Virus record (IMG/VR): IMGVR_UViG_3300032287_004484
Location: 62,001-126,000 of that record
Source: a virus
Reading direction: 5' to 3' (one strand)
DNA: 64,000 nucleotides
In this document: one piece after another, positions 8,099 to 15,765 of the stretch
Position numbering within the stretch: the stretch's first letter is position 1
Layout of the letters: every line of letters begins with the position of its first letter
Notes under the pieces: generated by a model
Told to the model about the DNA's origin: nothing
The model's database searches: none
What the model saw: only the letters and a program-made list of their open reading frames with translations
Position numbers and translations under genes: made by a program

Positions 8099-10240
8099 TT
8101 AAGAACTCGCATTGTTGATAATTATTTCCGTATATCCATTTTGATAAAAATATGGATTAGTTATTTGATTATTAAATATATATACTGTTGAATCTGTAGA
8201 AGAATTATAAAAAACCGTTGCTGTATTTTTTAAATAAACATTATTTCTAAAAGTTATTTTATTCCAATTTAATGAAACACTAGTTAAATTACCTTTTACT
8301 TCAAAAACTAAAAAAGAATTTAAAGCTGTATTATCTGATTTTTTTACTTTTCTATATAATACTATTCCTAAGATTGATTCGGGTATATATGATCCAACCG
8401 AATTAAAAAAGAAATTTTTTGATAATAAACCTCTGCTAGGTCCAAAGTTAGCGTTACAATAAGATCCTTTAGAAATATAACCTAAACTATAATTAAAAAA
8501 ATCTTCGATACGATTATTTATAGTATCTATACTAGAAAATATATAAAATTCACCAACTGTTATATTTGTTTTTAGTATATCACAACTTATCTTTATTTTA
8601 AAATCTGATGTTGATGGTTTTGAATTAGAAGCAGTAATAGTGTATTCTGTTAATGGTAAATATGAAGATAAATTACCAGTAATTAATCCAGATGTAGAAT
8701 CTAAAATTACTCCAGATGGTAATAATGGAGAACTAAAACCAATATTATTTCCAGCACTGAAACTTGGTTTTAAAGTAAATAAATTATCACTAAAATCTTT
8801 TGCTAATATTGTTTCTGGATATATAAAATTATTGATATTTTCTAAAGAAGAAGATATTTTAATATTAATTATTGAAATTATGATTCTATTTAATTCATTA
8901 GTTGCTCTTATAGTATATGTTCTATTTTCTTGTTCTGCAGTTGGTACTCCGCTGATTTCGCCAGTTAAAGGATTTAAAGATAGTCCAGATGGTAAAGATG
9001 AATATATGCTAGTATCTAATATATATGTAAATTCATATTCCTCATTTATCATTGGAAAAACTTCTACTAAAGTCCCAATAGTTATTGATATATTACTTAT
9101 TGTATAATCAAAATAATTTAATCTGTCATCAATTGTTAAATAATTATTTTTACTTAAAAGAACATCTGTTCCTATTGATTTTGTTAATACTATTCTATTA
9201 CTTGTACCAACATTTGAAATTCCTATAAAAGTTCCATAAAATCTATTCCAAACAATACTAATAAATGATGTTGTATCGGTTCCACTATTTCTTATAAACC
9301 AATTTATTCCATCAACACTAGTAAATATTTTTTTAGTTACACCATTGCTCGTACTACTTGATATTACTACAAACATTTCTAATTCTTGTGACCATGTAAT
9401 AGATGATAAATTAAGACTTGTATTTGCTATTGAAATTCTATTCCATACAGATCCATTAGTAGAAATAGCACCAAAACCAGAATCACCAACAGCAACAAAA
9501 ACATTTAATTTTTGACTCCAAACTACAGAATTTAGCACTCCTTGTGGAGATGGTCCAACTACTACTGTCCAAGATTTACCATTATATTTAGAAAACATTA
9601 CGCGATTAGTACCATCTCTACTAACAGCTAAAAACATCTTTAAATCAGAACTATAAGTAATGCTTTCCCAAGAAACTGATCCATTATTTGGGGTAGTAAT
9701 TAAATTCCAAGTAATTCCATCTTTACTTGTCATGATTCTATTAGTTCCAGAATTAGATACTGCTACAAAATAACCATTACCATAAGTGACTGATTCCCAA
9801 TTATTATTTTGAGGTGAATTAATATAATTAAAATGTGTTGCTAATGTTGGAGCAGTAGATGTACTAGTTCCAGTTGAATAAAAAACTCTAGAAACGTTAA
9901 CTCCAGAAGCAGAAATTCCTACGAATTTTGCGTTACCATATGTTACGGTTTTCCAAACTTGATTAGTATTTCCTGATGGAGAAGTAGCAGAACTATTAAT
10001 ACCTGTCCAAGTGATGCCTCCATCATTAGAATAAGAAAAACTATTTGTTGCTGAATCTGAATTATTACTAACTGCTAACATATGTCCATTATTTTCGTTT
10101 ACTGCTAAAGAAGTCCAAGGTGATGCTATACCTGCTCTAACATACCAATTATCACCATATATACCAGCATAACTTTCTATATAGTTATCATATAATTGCT
10201 GTAATTCTATTATTACTTTTTTATTAACTGTAACTGGCAT
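8099..10240 (-). CDS. Modular tail fibre: Asp-box propeller plus two Ig-like domains (fibre C)
   Basis: A 713-aa protein with the best preserved Asp boxes of the three paralogues: YSNDGGITWTGI, TSKDGITWNLI, FSKYNGKSWTVV, ISTNGSVWNRI and TSVDGINWFIR, spaced about 45-55 residues over roughly residues 60-340. Ig-like modules start near residues 425 (LSLNPLTGEISG) and 515 (VILDSTSGLITG). The C-terminal 150 residues are unique and end NNASS. It starts MPVTVNKK; several fibre proteins in this operon start MP plus a hydrophobic residue. The gene follows a 111-bp spacer holding a hairpin. It shares a nearly identical 77-bp stretch with fibre B. Role in adsorption is inferred; no catalytic sialidase residues were recognised. 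Confidence 0.72.
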   Translation of the reverse strand: MPVTVNKKVIIELQQLYDNYIESYAGIYGDNWYVRAGIASPWTSLAVNENNGHMLAVSNNSDSATNSFSYSNDGGITWTGINSSATSPSGNTNQVWKTVTYGNAKFVGISASGVNVSRVFYSTGTSTSTAPTLATHFNYINSPQNNNWESVTYGNGYFVAVSNSGTNRIMTSKDGITWNLITTPNNGSVSWESITYSSDLKMFLAVSRDGTNRVMFSKYNGKSWTVVVGPSPQGVLNSVVWSQKLNVFVAVGDSGFGAISTNGSVWNRISIANTSLNLSSITWSQELEMFVVISSSTSNGVTKKIFTSVDGINWFIRNSGTDTTSFISIVWNRFYGTFIGISNVGTSNRIVLTKSIGTDVLLSKNNYLTIDDRLNYFDYTISNISITIGTLVEVFPMINEEYEFTYILDTSIYSSLPSGLSLNPLTGEISGVPTAEQENRTYTIRATNELNRIIISIINIKISSSLENINNFIYPETILAKDFSDNLFTLKPSFSAGNNIGFSSPLLPSGVILDSTSGLITGNLSSYLPLTEYTITASNSKPSTSDFKIKISCDILKTNITVGEFYIFSSIDTINNRIEDFFNYSLGYISKGSYCNANFGPSRGLLSKNFFFNSVGSYIPESILGIVLYRKVKKSDNTALNSFLVFEVKGNLTSVSLNWNKITFRNNVYLKNTATVFYNSSTDSTVYIFNNQITNPYFYQNGYTEIIINNASS
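9758..9834. repeat. Near-identical copy 2 of the 77-bp segment, in fibre C
   Basis: Second copy of the segment at 7634-7710, encoding SPQNNNWESVTYGNGYF in fibre C, with one mismatch. Only this part of the propeller is nearly identical at DNA level. Confidence 0.85.
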
Positions 10241-10297
10241 ATCTAATATATATTTCTTATTATTACTGTTTTTATTTTTATAATTTTTGTAATTGAT

Positions 10298-10326
10298 ATA
10301 AAACTTTCTAAAGATTAAAGTTTTAT
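10298..10326 (-). other. Intergenic hairpin between fibre genes
   Basis: ATAAAACTTT and its exact complement AAAGTTTTAT form a 10-bp stem around a 9-nt loop, within the 111-bp spacer (10241-10351). A U-rich run follows only on the plus strand, opposite to the genes, so this is not a clean terminator for the minus-strand operon. It could attenuate transcription or stabilise the mRNA end. The low G+C of the stem makes it weak. Confidence 0.35.
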
Positions 10327-10351
10327 TTTTTAAATATTATTTTGAAATTTT

Positions 10352-11314
10352 TTATTCAATTATAATTGGATAATTTCCTGATGGAAAAATATTATTAGGA
10401 TATATATCATTCCAATCAAAATATACTCCGACAAAATCATTAAAACCGTCTATTCCTGTAGTAGTTTGACTAGAGTAAAGAATGTTACTTCCATTATTAA
10501 TATCTATTTTTGAAAAAAAAGATGTTTTATTGTCCCTTACTGAAATTAAATAAGTATAATCAGGATTAGAGTTTTGAGGATAATAAAAAAACATCATACG
10601 TACTTGTTTATATGTATATGCTTTTTGATTTCTATAACTCAACACTCTTATTCTGAGAGATTTAAAAGCAGAATCACTTATAGAACCATATAAACCGCCA
10701 GCATCATTAGTCGTTATTCCAACATCGTCAAATCCATACAGAAGAGCTGCACCACTATCATAAGAAGAAGCAGTTATAGTAAAATATTTAAGTACAATTC
10801 TTATTCTAATAGTTGTTGAAGAACTACCAAAAGTATTATTTACTGTTATCGTATATGTATTATCATTTGATGCGCTAGGAGTAGTTCCGCTTATAATTCC
10901 ATTAGATGTATTAAAATTTAATCCAGAAGGTAAAGAAGGCGAAATGCTATATGTTAATGCTCCTACTCCATTACTTGTTAAAGTAGGAGTGTATGATACA
11001 GAAGTAGAAACTTGAGGTATCACATAATTAGAAGGATAAGATAATCCTTCTGGTTGTTGATAATTAAGCCATTGACTTTTTGTATTATCATATTTACTTT
11101 GTTTTGCTAATATTAAATTTTCATTATTAGTTCTTGTTTGTATATCACTAGATTGTATATGTCCGCTACTAACTAAACCAATATATTTAGTTTGTCCATT
11201 TACAACTATGTTAAATCTTCTATCTTGTCTAATAGAAGGACCATTTAAATCACTTATATTATCATAATATTGAATATTATAATTTATATTATTTTTTCTA
11301 TAATTAAGAGGCAC
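10352..11314 (-). CDS. Short tail-fibre protein with one Ig-like domain
   Basis: A 320-aa protein starting at a GTG (MPLNYRKNN) placed one base after the TAG stop of the upstream 89-aa gene. The frame is closed by a TAA just upstream and no in-frame ATG lies nearby, so GTG with coupled re-initiation is the most likely start. The segment LNFNTSNGIISG at about residue 133 with the following NTYTITVNNTFG is a He_PIG-type Ig-like module, preceded by SYTPTLTSNGVGALTY. The C-terminal 130 residues are unique and end NYPIIIE, similar to fibre B (SFIIE). It lacks the Asp-box propeller of its larger paralogues. It is probably an accessory fibre or adhesin subunit. Confidence 0.65.
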   Translation of the reverse strand: MPLNYRKNNINYNIQYYDNISDLNGPSIRQDRRFNIVVNGQTKYIGLVSSGHIQSSDIQTRTNNENLILAKQSKYDNTKSQWLNYQQPEGLSYPSNYVIPQVSTSVSYTPTLTSNGVGALTYSISPSLPSGLNFNTSNGIISGTTPSASNDNTYTITVNNTFGSSSTTIRIRIVLKYFTITASSYDSGAALLYGFDDVGITTNDAGGLYGSISDSAFKSLRIRVLSYRNQKAYTYKQVRMMFFYYPQNSNPDYTYLISVRDNKTSFFSKIDINNGSNILYSSQTTTGIDGFNDFVGVYFDWNDIYPNNIFPSGNYPIIIE

Positions 11315-11315
11315 T

Positions 11316-11585
11316 CTACGTTAACCATATTGATCCATTAGTTATACTTGTACCAGAACTTAATGGTATTGAAATAGTTTTTGTAAACTTTACATCTCCA
11401 TTAAAAGTATTAACACCGTTAAAAGTTCCCGAACTATTAAAAGTATTAACGTTATTAAACGTCCCTGAACTGTTGAATGCTACAGAATTATTAAAAGTTG
11501 ATCTTTCACTAAAAATTATTTCTTTTAATACAGAATAACTCCCACTTGAATTTAAACTTATTCCTCTAGATATTGATATTGGCAT
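11316..11585 (-). CDS. Small repeat-bearing fibre fragment or connector
   Basis: An 89-aa protein starting MPISISRGISLN. Residues about 35-65 contain tandem 12-residue units of the type FNSSGTFNNVNT, a pattern found in the shafts of phage fibres. It ends SITNGSIWLT, where the longer 492-aa adhesin has DGSIWVDETTGNLKV, so the frame stops in the middle of a motif that normally continues. It may be a free-standing connector or the stump of a once longer fibre whose distal part has been replaced by the following gene. The one-base spacing to the next start suggests translation of the pair is coupled. Confidence 0.6.
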   Translation of the reverse strand: MPISISRGISLNSSGSYSVLKEIIFSERSTFNNSVAFNSSGTFNNVNTFNSSGTFNGVNTFNGDVKFTKTISIPLSSGTSITNGSIWLT

Positions 11586-12764
11586 TTATATTTCCTTATA
11601 TATCCTAAGATTAACAGTATTTAGAGTTTTATTTTGAAAATAAACTAAATTATCTAATTTTAAATAAACATTTAATTTATCACTTGAATTTGCTGTTATA
11701 GTAACGTCATCACTGTTTGTATCAACCCTAACTAGAGGTTCACTTAAACCATTATTTTTTAAAGATATAGTTCCACTTATTGTTGGATTACTAATATCAA
11801 AGAAACGATATTGAGCTGATTCTTGCGTTATAAATAAAGATAATAAAGATATTTCACTATTAACTGTTAAAGAATATTCTTTTCTAGTAGAATAAAGATC
11901 ATATCCTGTAAAGAGATATTGTTTTAAATATTGAATTGTAATTTTAGAATTTAACGGAGGATAACCAGAAAAAGTAATTATATTATTATTAAGTGTAAAA
12001 GCATCTCCAGGTATTTGAAAAAGACCATTAATAAAAACAGTAGTAGTATCTATTGATGTTGGTATTTGTGATAATACATAAGTGTTTTGAGAACCAGTTC
12101 CAGTAAAAGTTTCTCTAATAATGCTTTGATTAGTTTTAATTTCTATATCAGCTACATTTAAATTTATAAAAGCTTTAGTTCTAGATATTGCTGTAAATAA
12201 CTTAACATTAGTTTTAAAATTAACTATTTTACCATTATTAGATGAAAGATAATAGTTTTGTCCTGGAATTAATCCGCTATAAGATTCACTATAATCTTTA
12301 AGTGAATTCCAGTTAGTAACTGGAAGATTTAATTCTCCTATTTTTATAGCAGTATAACTATTAGGTGTAGCACTTTGTTTTTTACTTATTACATACTGGG
12401 AATATTTTTCATTTTCACTAGAATTACCTAATTCATAATCATAAAAATTAACTGTACCTGAAGAAGTCGTGCTAGTATTTATTCCTGTTACAGATAGGGA
12501 CGTTCCATTTAATGCAATGTTAGTAAAATAATTATTAGATGGTATAGTAATATCAGAAAAATTCAAAAATAAACTTTTATAACCAGAAGTTAACGCTGAT
12601 GCTGATGTAATAGATGCTGTTTTATTACCAGAACTTCCACTTAATGTATAATTACCAAAACCAATCTGCTTATAATAAACAGGTGATCCTAATGGAAAAT
12701 CTTGAGAAGAAACAAATTTTATTGTTGCTCCAGTGTTATTAGTATTAATAAATTTTAATGCCAA
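11586..12764 (-). CDS. Tail-fibre family protein with shared C-terminal module
   Basis: A 392-aa beta-rich protein of unknown exact function. Its last 75 residues (from YRFFDISNPTISG to VNLRIYKEI) align with the last 80 residues of the 2336-aa protein (YRIFDLNDPTIN to MNLRFYKEN), showing a shared C-terminal module. A middle segment (GSQNTYVLSQIPTSIDTTTV, then FINGLFQIPGDAF) resembles a motif seen in phage fibre shafts, where a short strand follows an expected-value type repeat. It starts MALKFINTNNTG. It lies between other fibre genes with 4-bp or shorter spacing. A structural role in the tail fibre or baseplate periphery is inferred from context and module sharing. Confidence 0.6.
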   Translation of the reverse strand: MALKFINTNNTGATIKFVSSQDFPLGSPVYYKQIGFGNYTLSGSSGNKTASITSASALTSGYKSLFLNFSDITIPSNNYFTNIALNGTSLSVTGINTSTTSSGTVNFYDYELGNSSENEKYSQYVISKKQSATPNSYTAIKIGELNLPVTNWNSLKDYSESYSGLIPGQNYYLSSNNGKIVNFKTNVKLFTAISRTKAFINLNVADIEIKTNQSIIRETFTGTGSQNTYVLSQIPTSIDTTTVFINGLFQIPGDAFTLNNNIITFSGYPPLNSKITIQYLKQYLFTGYDLYSTRKEYSLTVNSEISLLSLFITQESAQYRFFDISNPTISGTISLKNNGLSEPLVRVDTNSDDVTITANSSDKLNVYLKLDNLVYFQNKTLNTVNLRIYKEI

Positions 12765-12768
12765 TTTT

Positions 12769-13509
12769 TTATCCTGTTAAATACCAAGAATTATTATAAA
12801 AATAAACTTCTTTATTACTTGATATATTTATTGAGCCTGAACTATTATTTATTAAAAAATTATTAGAAGTAAGATTTACTGTTCCAGAAGACAAGAGCAT
12901 TATTCTTATTCTATCAGAGTTTTTAACAGAATTTGGAAGAGTTAAATTTATAGTATTAACGTTATTAATTAATAAAATATCTCTCACTTTTAAATTTCTA
13001 TCTCCATCTATATATCTTGCTGAATCATTAAAAGATATATGAGAAGAATTGTTTCCTGTTCCACTGTATCCAGTAGTTCCAGAACAATATGGAAATAAAA
13101 TATTAATACTATCAAAATTAGTATTTAAAGTTATAAAATCAGGATAATAATTTATACCACTAACAATTGTTATCCCGGATGCAAAAGTACCATCTGGTTT
13201 ATCGCTAAATCTTAGAGTTAACGATTTTTGTGCAAGATCAGTGCAATCAAAATAATATTTTTGATTTTTTTCTAAATTAAATGTTATTTGTCCATCATTT
13301 CCAAGTTTAAGATTATTAAAATAAAAATTACTTCCACTTGCTGTTACATTAATTTTTTTATAAGAATCATATTCCCAAACATTTTGATTATTATTAGATG
13401 TTAGAGTTTGTCCAAATGGAATAGCATTAGGGACCTTATTTTTTAATGAATTAATTTCATTATCTTGAGATGTATTTGTTGTACTTAGATTAGTAAATTG
13501 GAAACTCAT
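12769..13509 (-). CDS. Tail-fibre-like structural protein
   Basis: A 246-aa protein starting MSFQFTNLSTTNTSQDNEIN, with a short polar N-terminal helix (about residues 8-27) and then a beta-rich, Asn/Ser-rich body. The C-terminal segment (NLTLPNSVKNSDRIRIMLLS, then SSNKEVYFYNNSWYLTG) resembles a repeated fold used by phage fibres to end in a Trp/Tyr-containing strand; the upstream neighbour proteins carry a comparable pattern (FYLKMPEPTQISVGSQYTI). The stop overlaps the start region of the gene at 13506-14801 by four bases on the minus strand. No enzymatic motif is visible. Function as a fibre or collar subunit is inferred from operon position. Confidence 0.55.
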   Translation of the reverse strand: MSFQFTNLSTTNTSQDNEINSLKNKVPNAIPFGQTLTSNNNQNVWEYDSYKKINVTASGSNFYFNNLKLGNDGQITFNLEKNQKYYFDCTDLAQKSLTLRFSDKPDGTFASGITIVSGINYYPDFITLNTNFDSINILFPYCSGTTGYSGTGNNSSHISFNDSARYIDGDRNLKVRDILLINNVNTINLTLPNSVKNSDRIRIMLLSSGTVNLTSNNFLINNSSGSINISSNKEVYFYNNSWYLTG

Positions 13510-14801
13510 TTAATTTTTTTCCGATATATAATTATTTTTTTAGCACTTCCTAAATTATTTTTCATTTTTAAATTATTTCCATCCATAAAAAAGCAAAGAC
13601 CGCCACTAGAGTCAGAATCAAAAACTACATCAGATGAACTTTCAATTAACCCTTCTGTTGGTGTTGAATTATAAATATATCCACTAAAAGTTGTTAAATT
13701 AGGATCATCTTGAACAAAACCATCTAATTTATAAGAGAAACCTTCATTTAAATTAACTGATGAGCCATTATTTAATTCATATATTTTTTTCTCACTGAAT
13801 CTTTCATATTCAGTTTCTGGTATCATAAAAATACTATTTGTTGTAATTGCTAAATATGTTTTTTTATTTATAATTCCTGGTGAACTCGTTACGAATCCAG
13901 GATTAGTATCGCTTAAATAATATAGTGTCCCTGGTACTATTGGATTAACTCCATCAATTAATACTACTCCAGTAAATTCTACTTGTCCAGAAAATGCTAT
14001 TTTTATTTTATTTGTTGTTACCGAGGTAACAATTCCAATCATTTTTATATCTGAATTATCAGATATAGCTTTTTGCCAATAATTATTTTTATAATAAACA
14101 ATATTATTTACAGTAAACGGATTAGTTCCACCACTATAGTTATTAAGATTAAGTGTAACCTCTAATTCATAATTACCACTTCCACCACTAGATCCTGAAT
14201 AATTAAGAACTAACCAGTCTCCTTGTATGCTAGTATTTGAAATTAATATTAATCCTAAACTTTGTTTTGATTTTACTTGAAAATAACTTGAAGTATCATC
14301 ATGTTTATAAATCCTTATATCAGATTCACTATCGTTTAAAAAAGTAAATTGTCTTGCTACATTTAAAGTTTGAGCGTTTGGAAGATTAATATTTTTAAAT
14401 GCATCGTTAGAAAAACCAGAAAAATAAATTTTGTCAGAAACAGTATTCAAAAGATTTTGTGTTATTGGAGAAGAAATATTTATTTTTAAAAAGTTTTCAG
14501 CGTCAAATACTTTAATAAAGTTAGGAGAGTCTGCTTGAAAATTATTTGATATAAAAGATATTGTTGAAAACCAAATAGAATTATTATATATAAATAATTC
14601 GTGTTGACCAAGTAATAAACCAGAATTCCAACTTCTTAATCTTAATGATTCTTGTAATGATTCAGAACTGGCTTTTTGCCATCCAGTTCCAAAATTTCTA
14701 AAATGTAAAACACCATTAATGGATCGAAATTCAACTTTTTTTTCTCCAGCACCTAAAGAAAAACTTTCAGAACTTGTTCCTAAAACATCTAATAATTTCA
14801 T
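13506..14801 (-). CDS. Tail-fibre family protein (paralogue pair member 1)
   Basis: A 431-aa protein that is a paralogue of its upstream neighbour. N-termini align (MKLLDVLGTSSESFSLGAGE versus MKAINITGTTSEVFRIGEGT, followed by GVLHFRNFG versus GKLYFKNFG). The C-termini are also alike (FFMDGNNLKMKN and FCIFNINNDLYLKN, ending in a charged strand). The middle holds an inserted segment at about residues 205-340 (NPFTVNNIVYYKNNYWQKA) absent from the shorter paralogue. The protein is beta-rich without membrane segments. The pair looks like a tandem duplication within the adsorption operon; heteromeric fibre subunits or alternative tips are both possible. Confidence 0.6.
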   Translation of the reverse strand: MKLLDVLGTSSESFSLGAGEKKVEFRSINGVLHFRNFGTGWQKASSESLQESLRLRSWNSGLLLGQHELFIYNNSIWFSTISFISNNFQADSPNFIKVFDAENFLKINISSPITQNLLNTVSDKIYFSGFSNDAFKNINLPNAQTLNVARQFTFLNDSESDIRIYKHDDTSSYFQVKSKQSLGLILISNTSIQGDWLVLNYSGSSGGSGNYELEVTLNLNNYSGGTNPFTVNNIVYYKNNYWQKAISDNSDIKMIGIVTSVTTNKIKIAFSGQVEFTGVVLIDGVNPIVPGTLYYLSDTNPGFVTSSPGIINKKTYLAITTNSIFMIPETEYERFSEKKIYELNNGSSVNLNEGFSYKLDGFVQDDPNLTTFSGYIYNSTPTEGLIESSSDVVFDSDSSGGLCFFMDGNNLKMKNNLGSAKKIIIYRKKIK

Positions 14802-15740
14802 TTATATTCCTTGTTGATATAAACTATGAAAAACTATTTCTCTATTAATTCCTGTTCTATTTTTAAGATATAAATCATTATTAATATTAAAAATACAAAA
14901 ATAACTTAATGTATCACCACTTACTATTTTATCACTAAAAGTTATGATTTTACAATCTCCTCCGCCAGTGACCCAATAAATATCACCATTTAAATTAGCA
15001 TCGAAATTATCAAAAAAACTATATTTACCTGCTTTATCTATTGGAAAAATACCGCTTGCTCCAATAAATTTATAGCTTTGATTATTTTGAAAAATTATTT
15101 TTTTAACTTCTAATCCAAAATTAATTTGATCTCCAGCAACTGATAAACTAGTCCAAATAGGTGCTGTTATATATTCTAAAAAAACTAAAATTTTATTTTC
15201 ATTTGGATTAATAATAGTTATTAAAGCATTACTACTTGTATATACATTAATTATTTTTGAAGAATTATTTTGGATAGTGTACTGTGATCCAACAGATATT
15301 TGTGTTGGTTCAGGCATTTTAAGATAAAAATTTCCTGTTCCTAACCCGTAAAGGTGTACAAAATTAGACGATAATAAATCTAATTGAAAAGGGTTGTCTT
15401 TATATAAAGAAACATCAACCTTTGTTAAAGTATTAATGTTAGTTATTCTTCTATAATAATCATTAGTATTAATAAAAAAACTTTCAGAAGTATGATTTCC
15501 AATTACTTGAAATAAATTTTCATTATAATATATTAAGTCACCTTCACTATAATAAGTATTAGATGCCCAAGATATTGGTGATAAAGTTATAGTTGCATCA
15601 GAAGATAATAATTCTTTATATGCGTCTCCAAAATTTTTAAAATATAATTTACCCTCAATAACTCTTAGATCAACAGCATTAGTTCCTTCGCCTATTCTAA
15701 AAACCTCTGATGTTGTTCCAGTAATATTTATTGCTTTCAT
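14802..15740 (-). CDS. Tail-fibre family protein (paralogue pair member 2)
   Basis: A 312-aa protein paralogous to the 431-aa protein downstream, sharing the N-terminal docking-like segment (MKAINITGTTSEVFRIGEGT) and C-terminal strand pattern. The central stretch PISWASNTYYSEGDLIYYNENL resembles carbohydrate-binding-like modules (a W-x-x-x-x-x-Y-x-x-G-D-x-V pattern of the type found in chitin-binding CBM5/12 domains), seen in many phage fibres. That match is by eye and short. It directly follows the giant 2336-aa gene on the minus strand. A role in attachment is inferred. Confidence 0.6.
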   Translation of the reverse strand: MKAINITGTTSEVFRIGEGTNAVDLRVIEGKLYFKNFGDAYKELLSSDATITLSPISWASNTYYSEGDLIYYNENLFQVIGNHTSESFFINTNDYYRRITNINTLTKVDVSLYKDNPFQLDLLSSNFVHLYGLGTGNFYLKMPEPTQISVGSQYTIQNNSSKIINVYTSSNALITIINPNENKILVFLEYITAPIWTSLSVAGDQINFGLEVKKIIFQNNQSYKFIGASGIFPIDKAGKYSFFDNFDANLNGDIYWVTGGGDCKIITFSDKIVSGDTLSYFCIFNINNDLYLKNRTGINREIVFHSLYQQGI

Positions 15741-15765
15741 ATATTATATATTTTATACCTAATCT

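Noticed and set aside
8640-9107. 155-codon open frame on the plus strand opposite fibre C
   Set aside because: It lies fully inside a well supported minus-strand gene, has no Shine-Dalgarno and its product looks like reversed beta-repeat sequence; a shadow frame of A/T-rich DNA.
10298-10326. Rho-independent terminator for the fibre operon
   Set aside because: The U-run lies on the plus strand, opposite to the operon; recorded only as a hairpin.
11400-11480. CRISPR-like short tandem repeat
   Set aside because: The units are in-frame 12-codon-type repeats inside a fibre gene with no spacers, so they are protein repeats.
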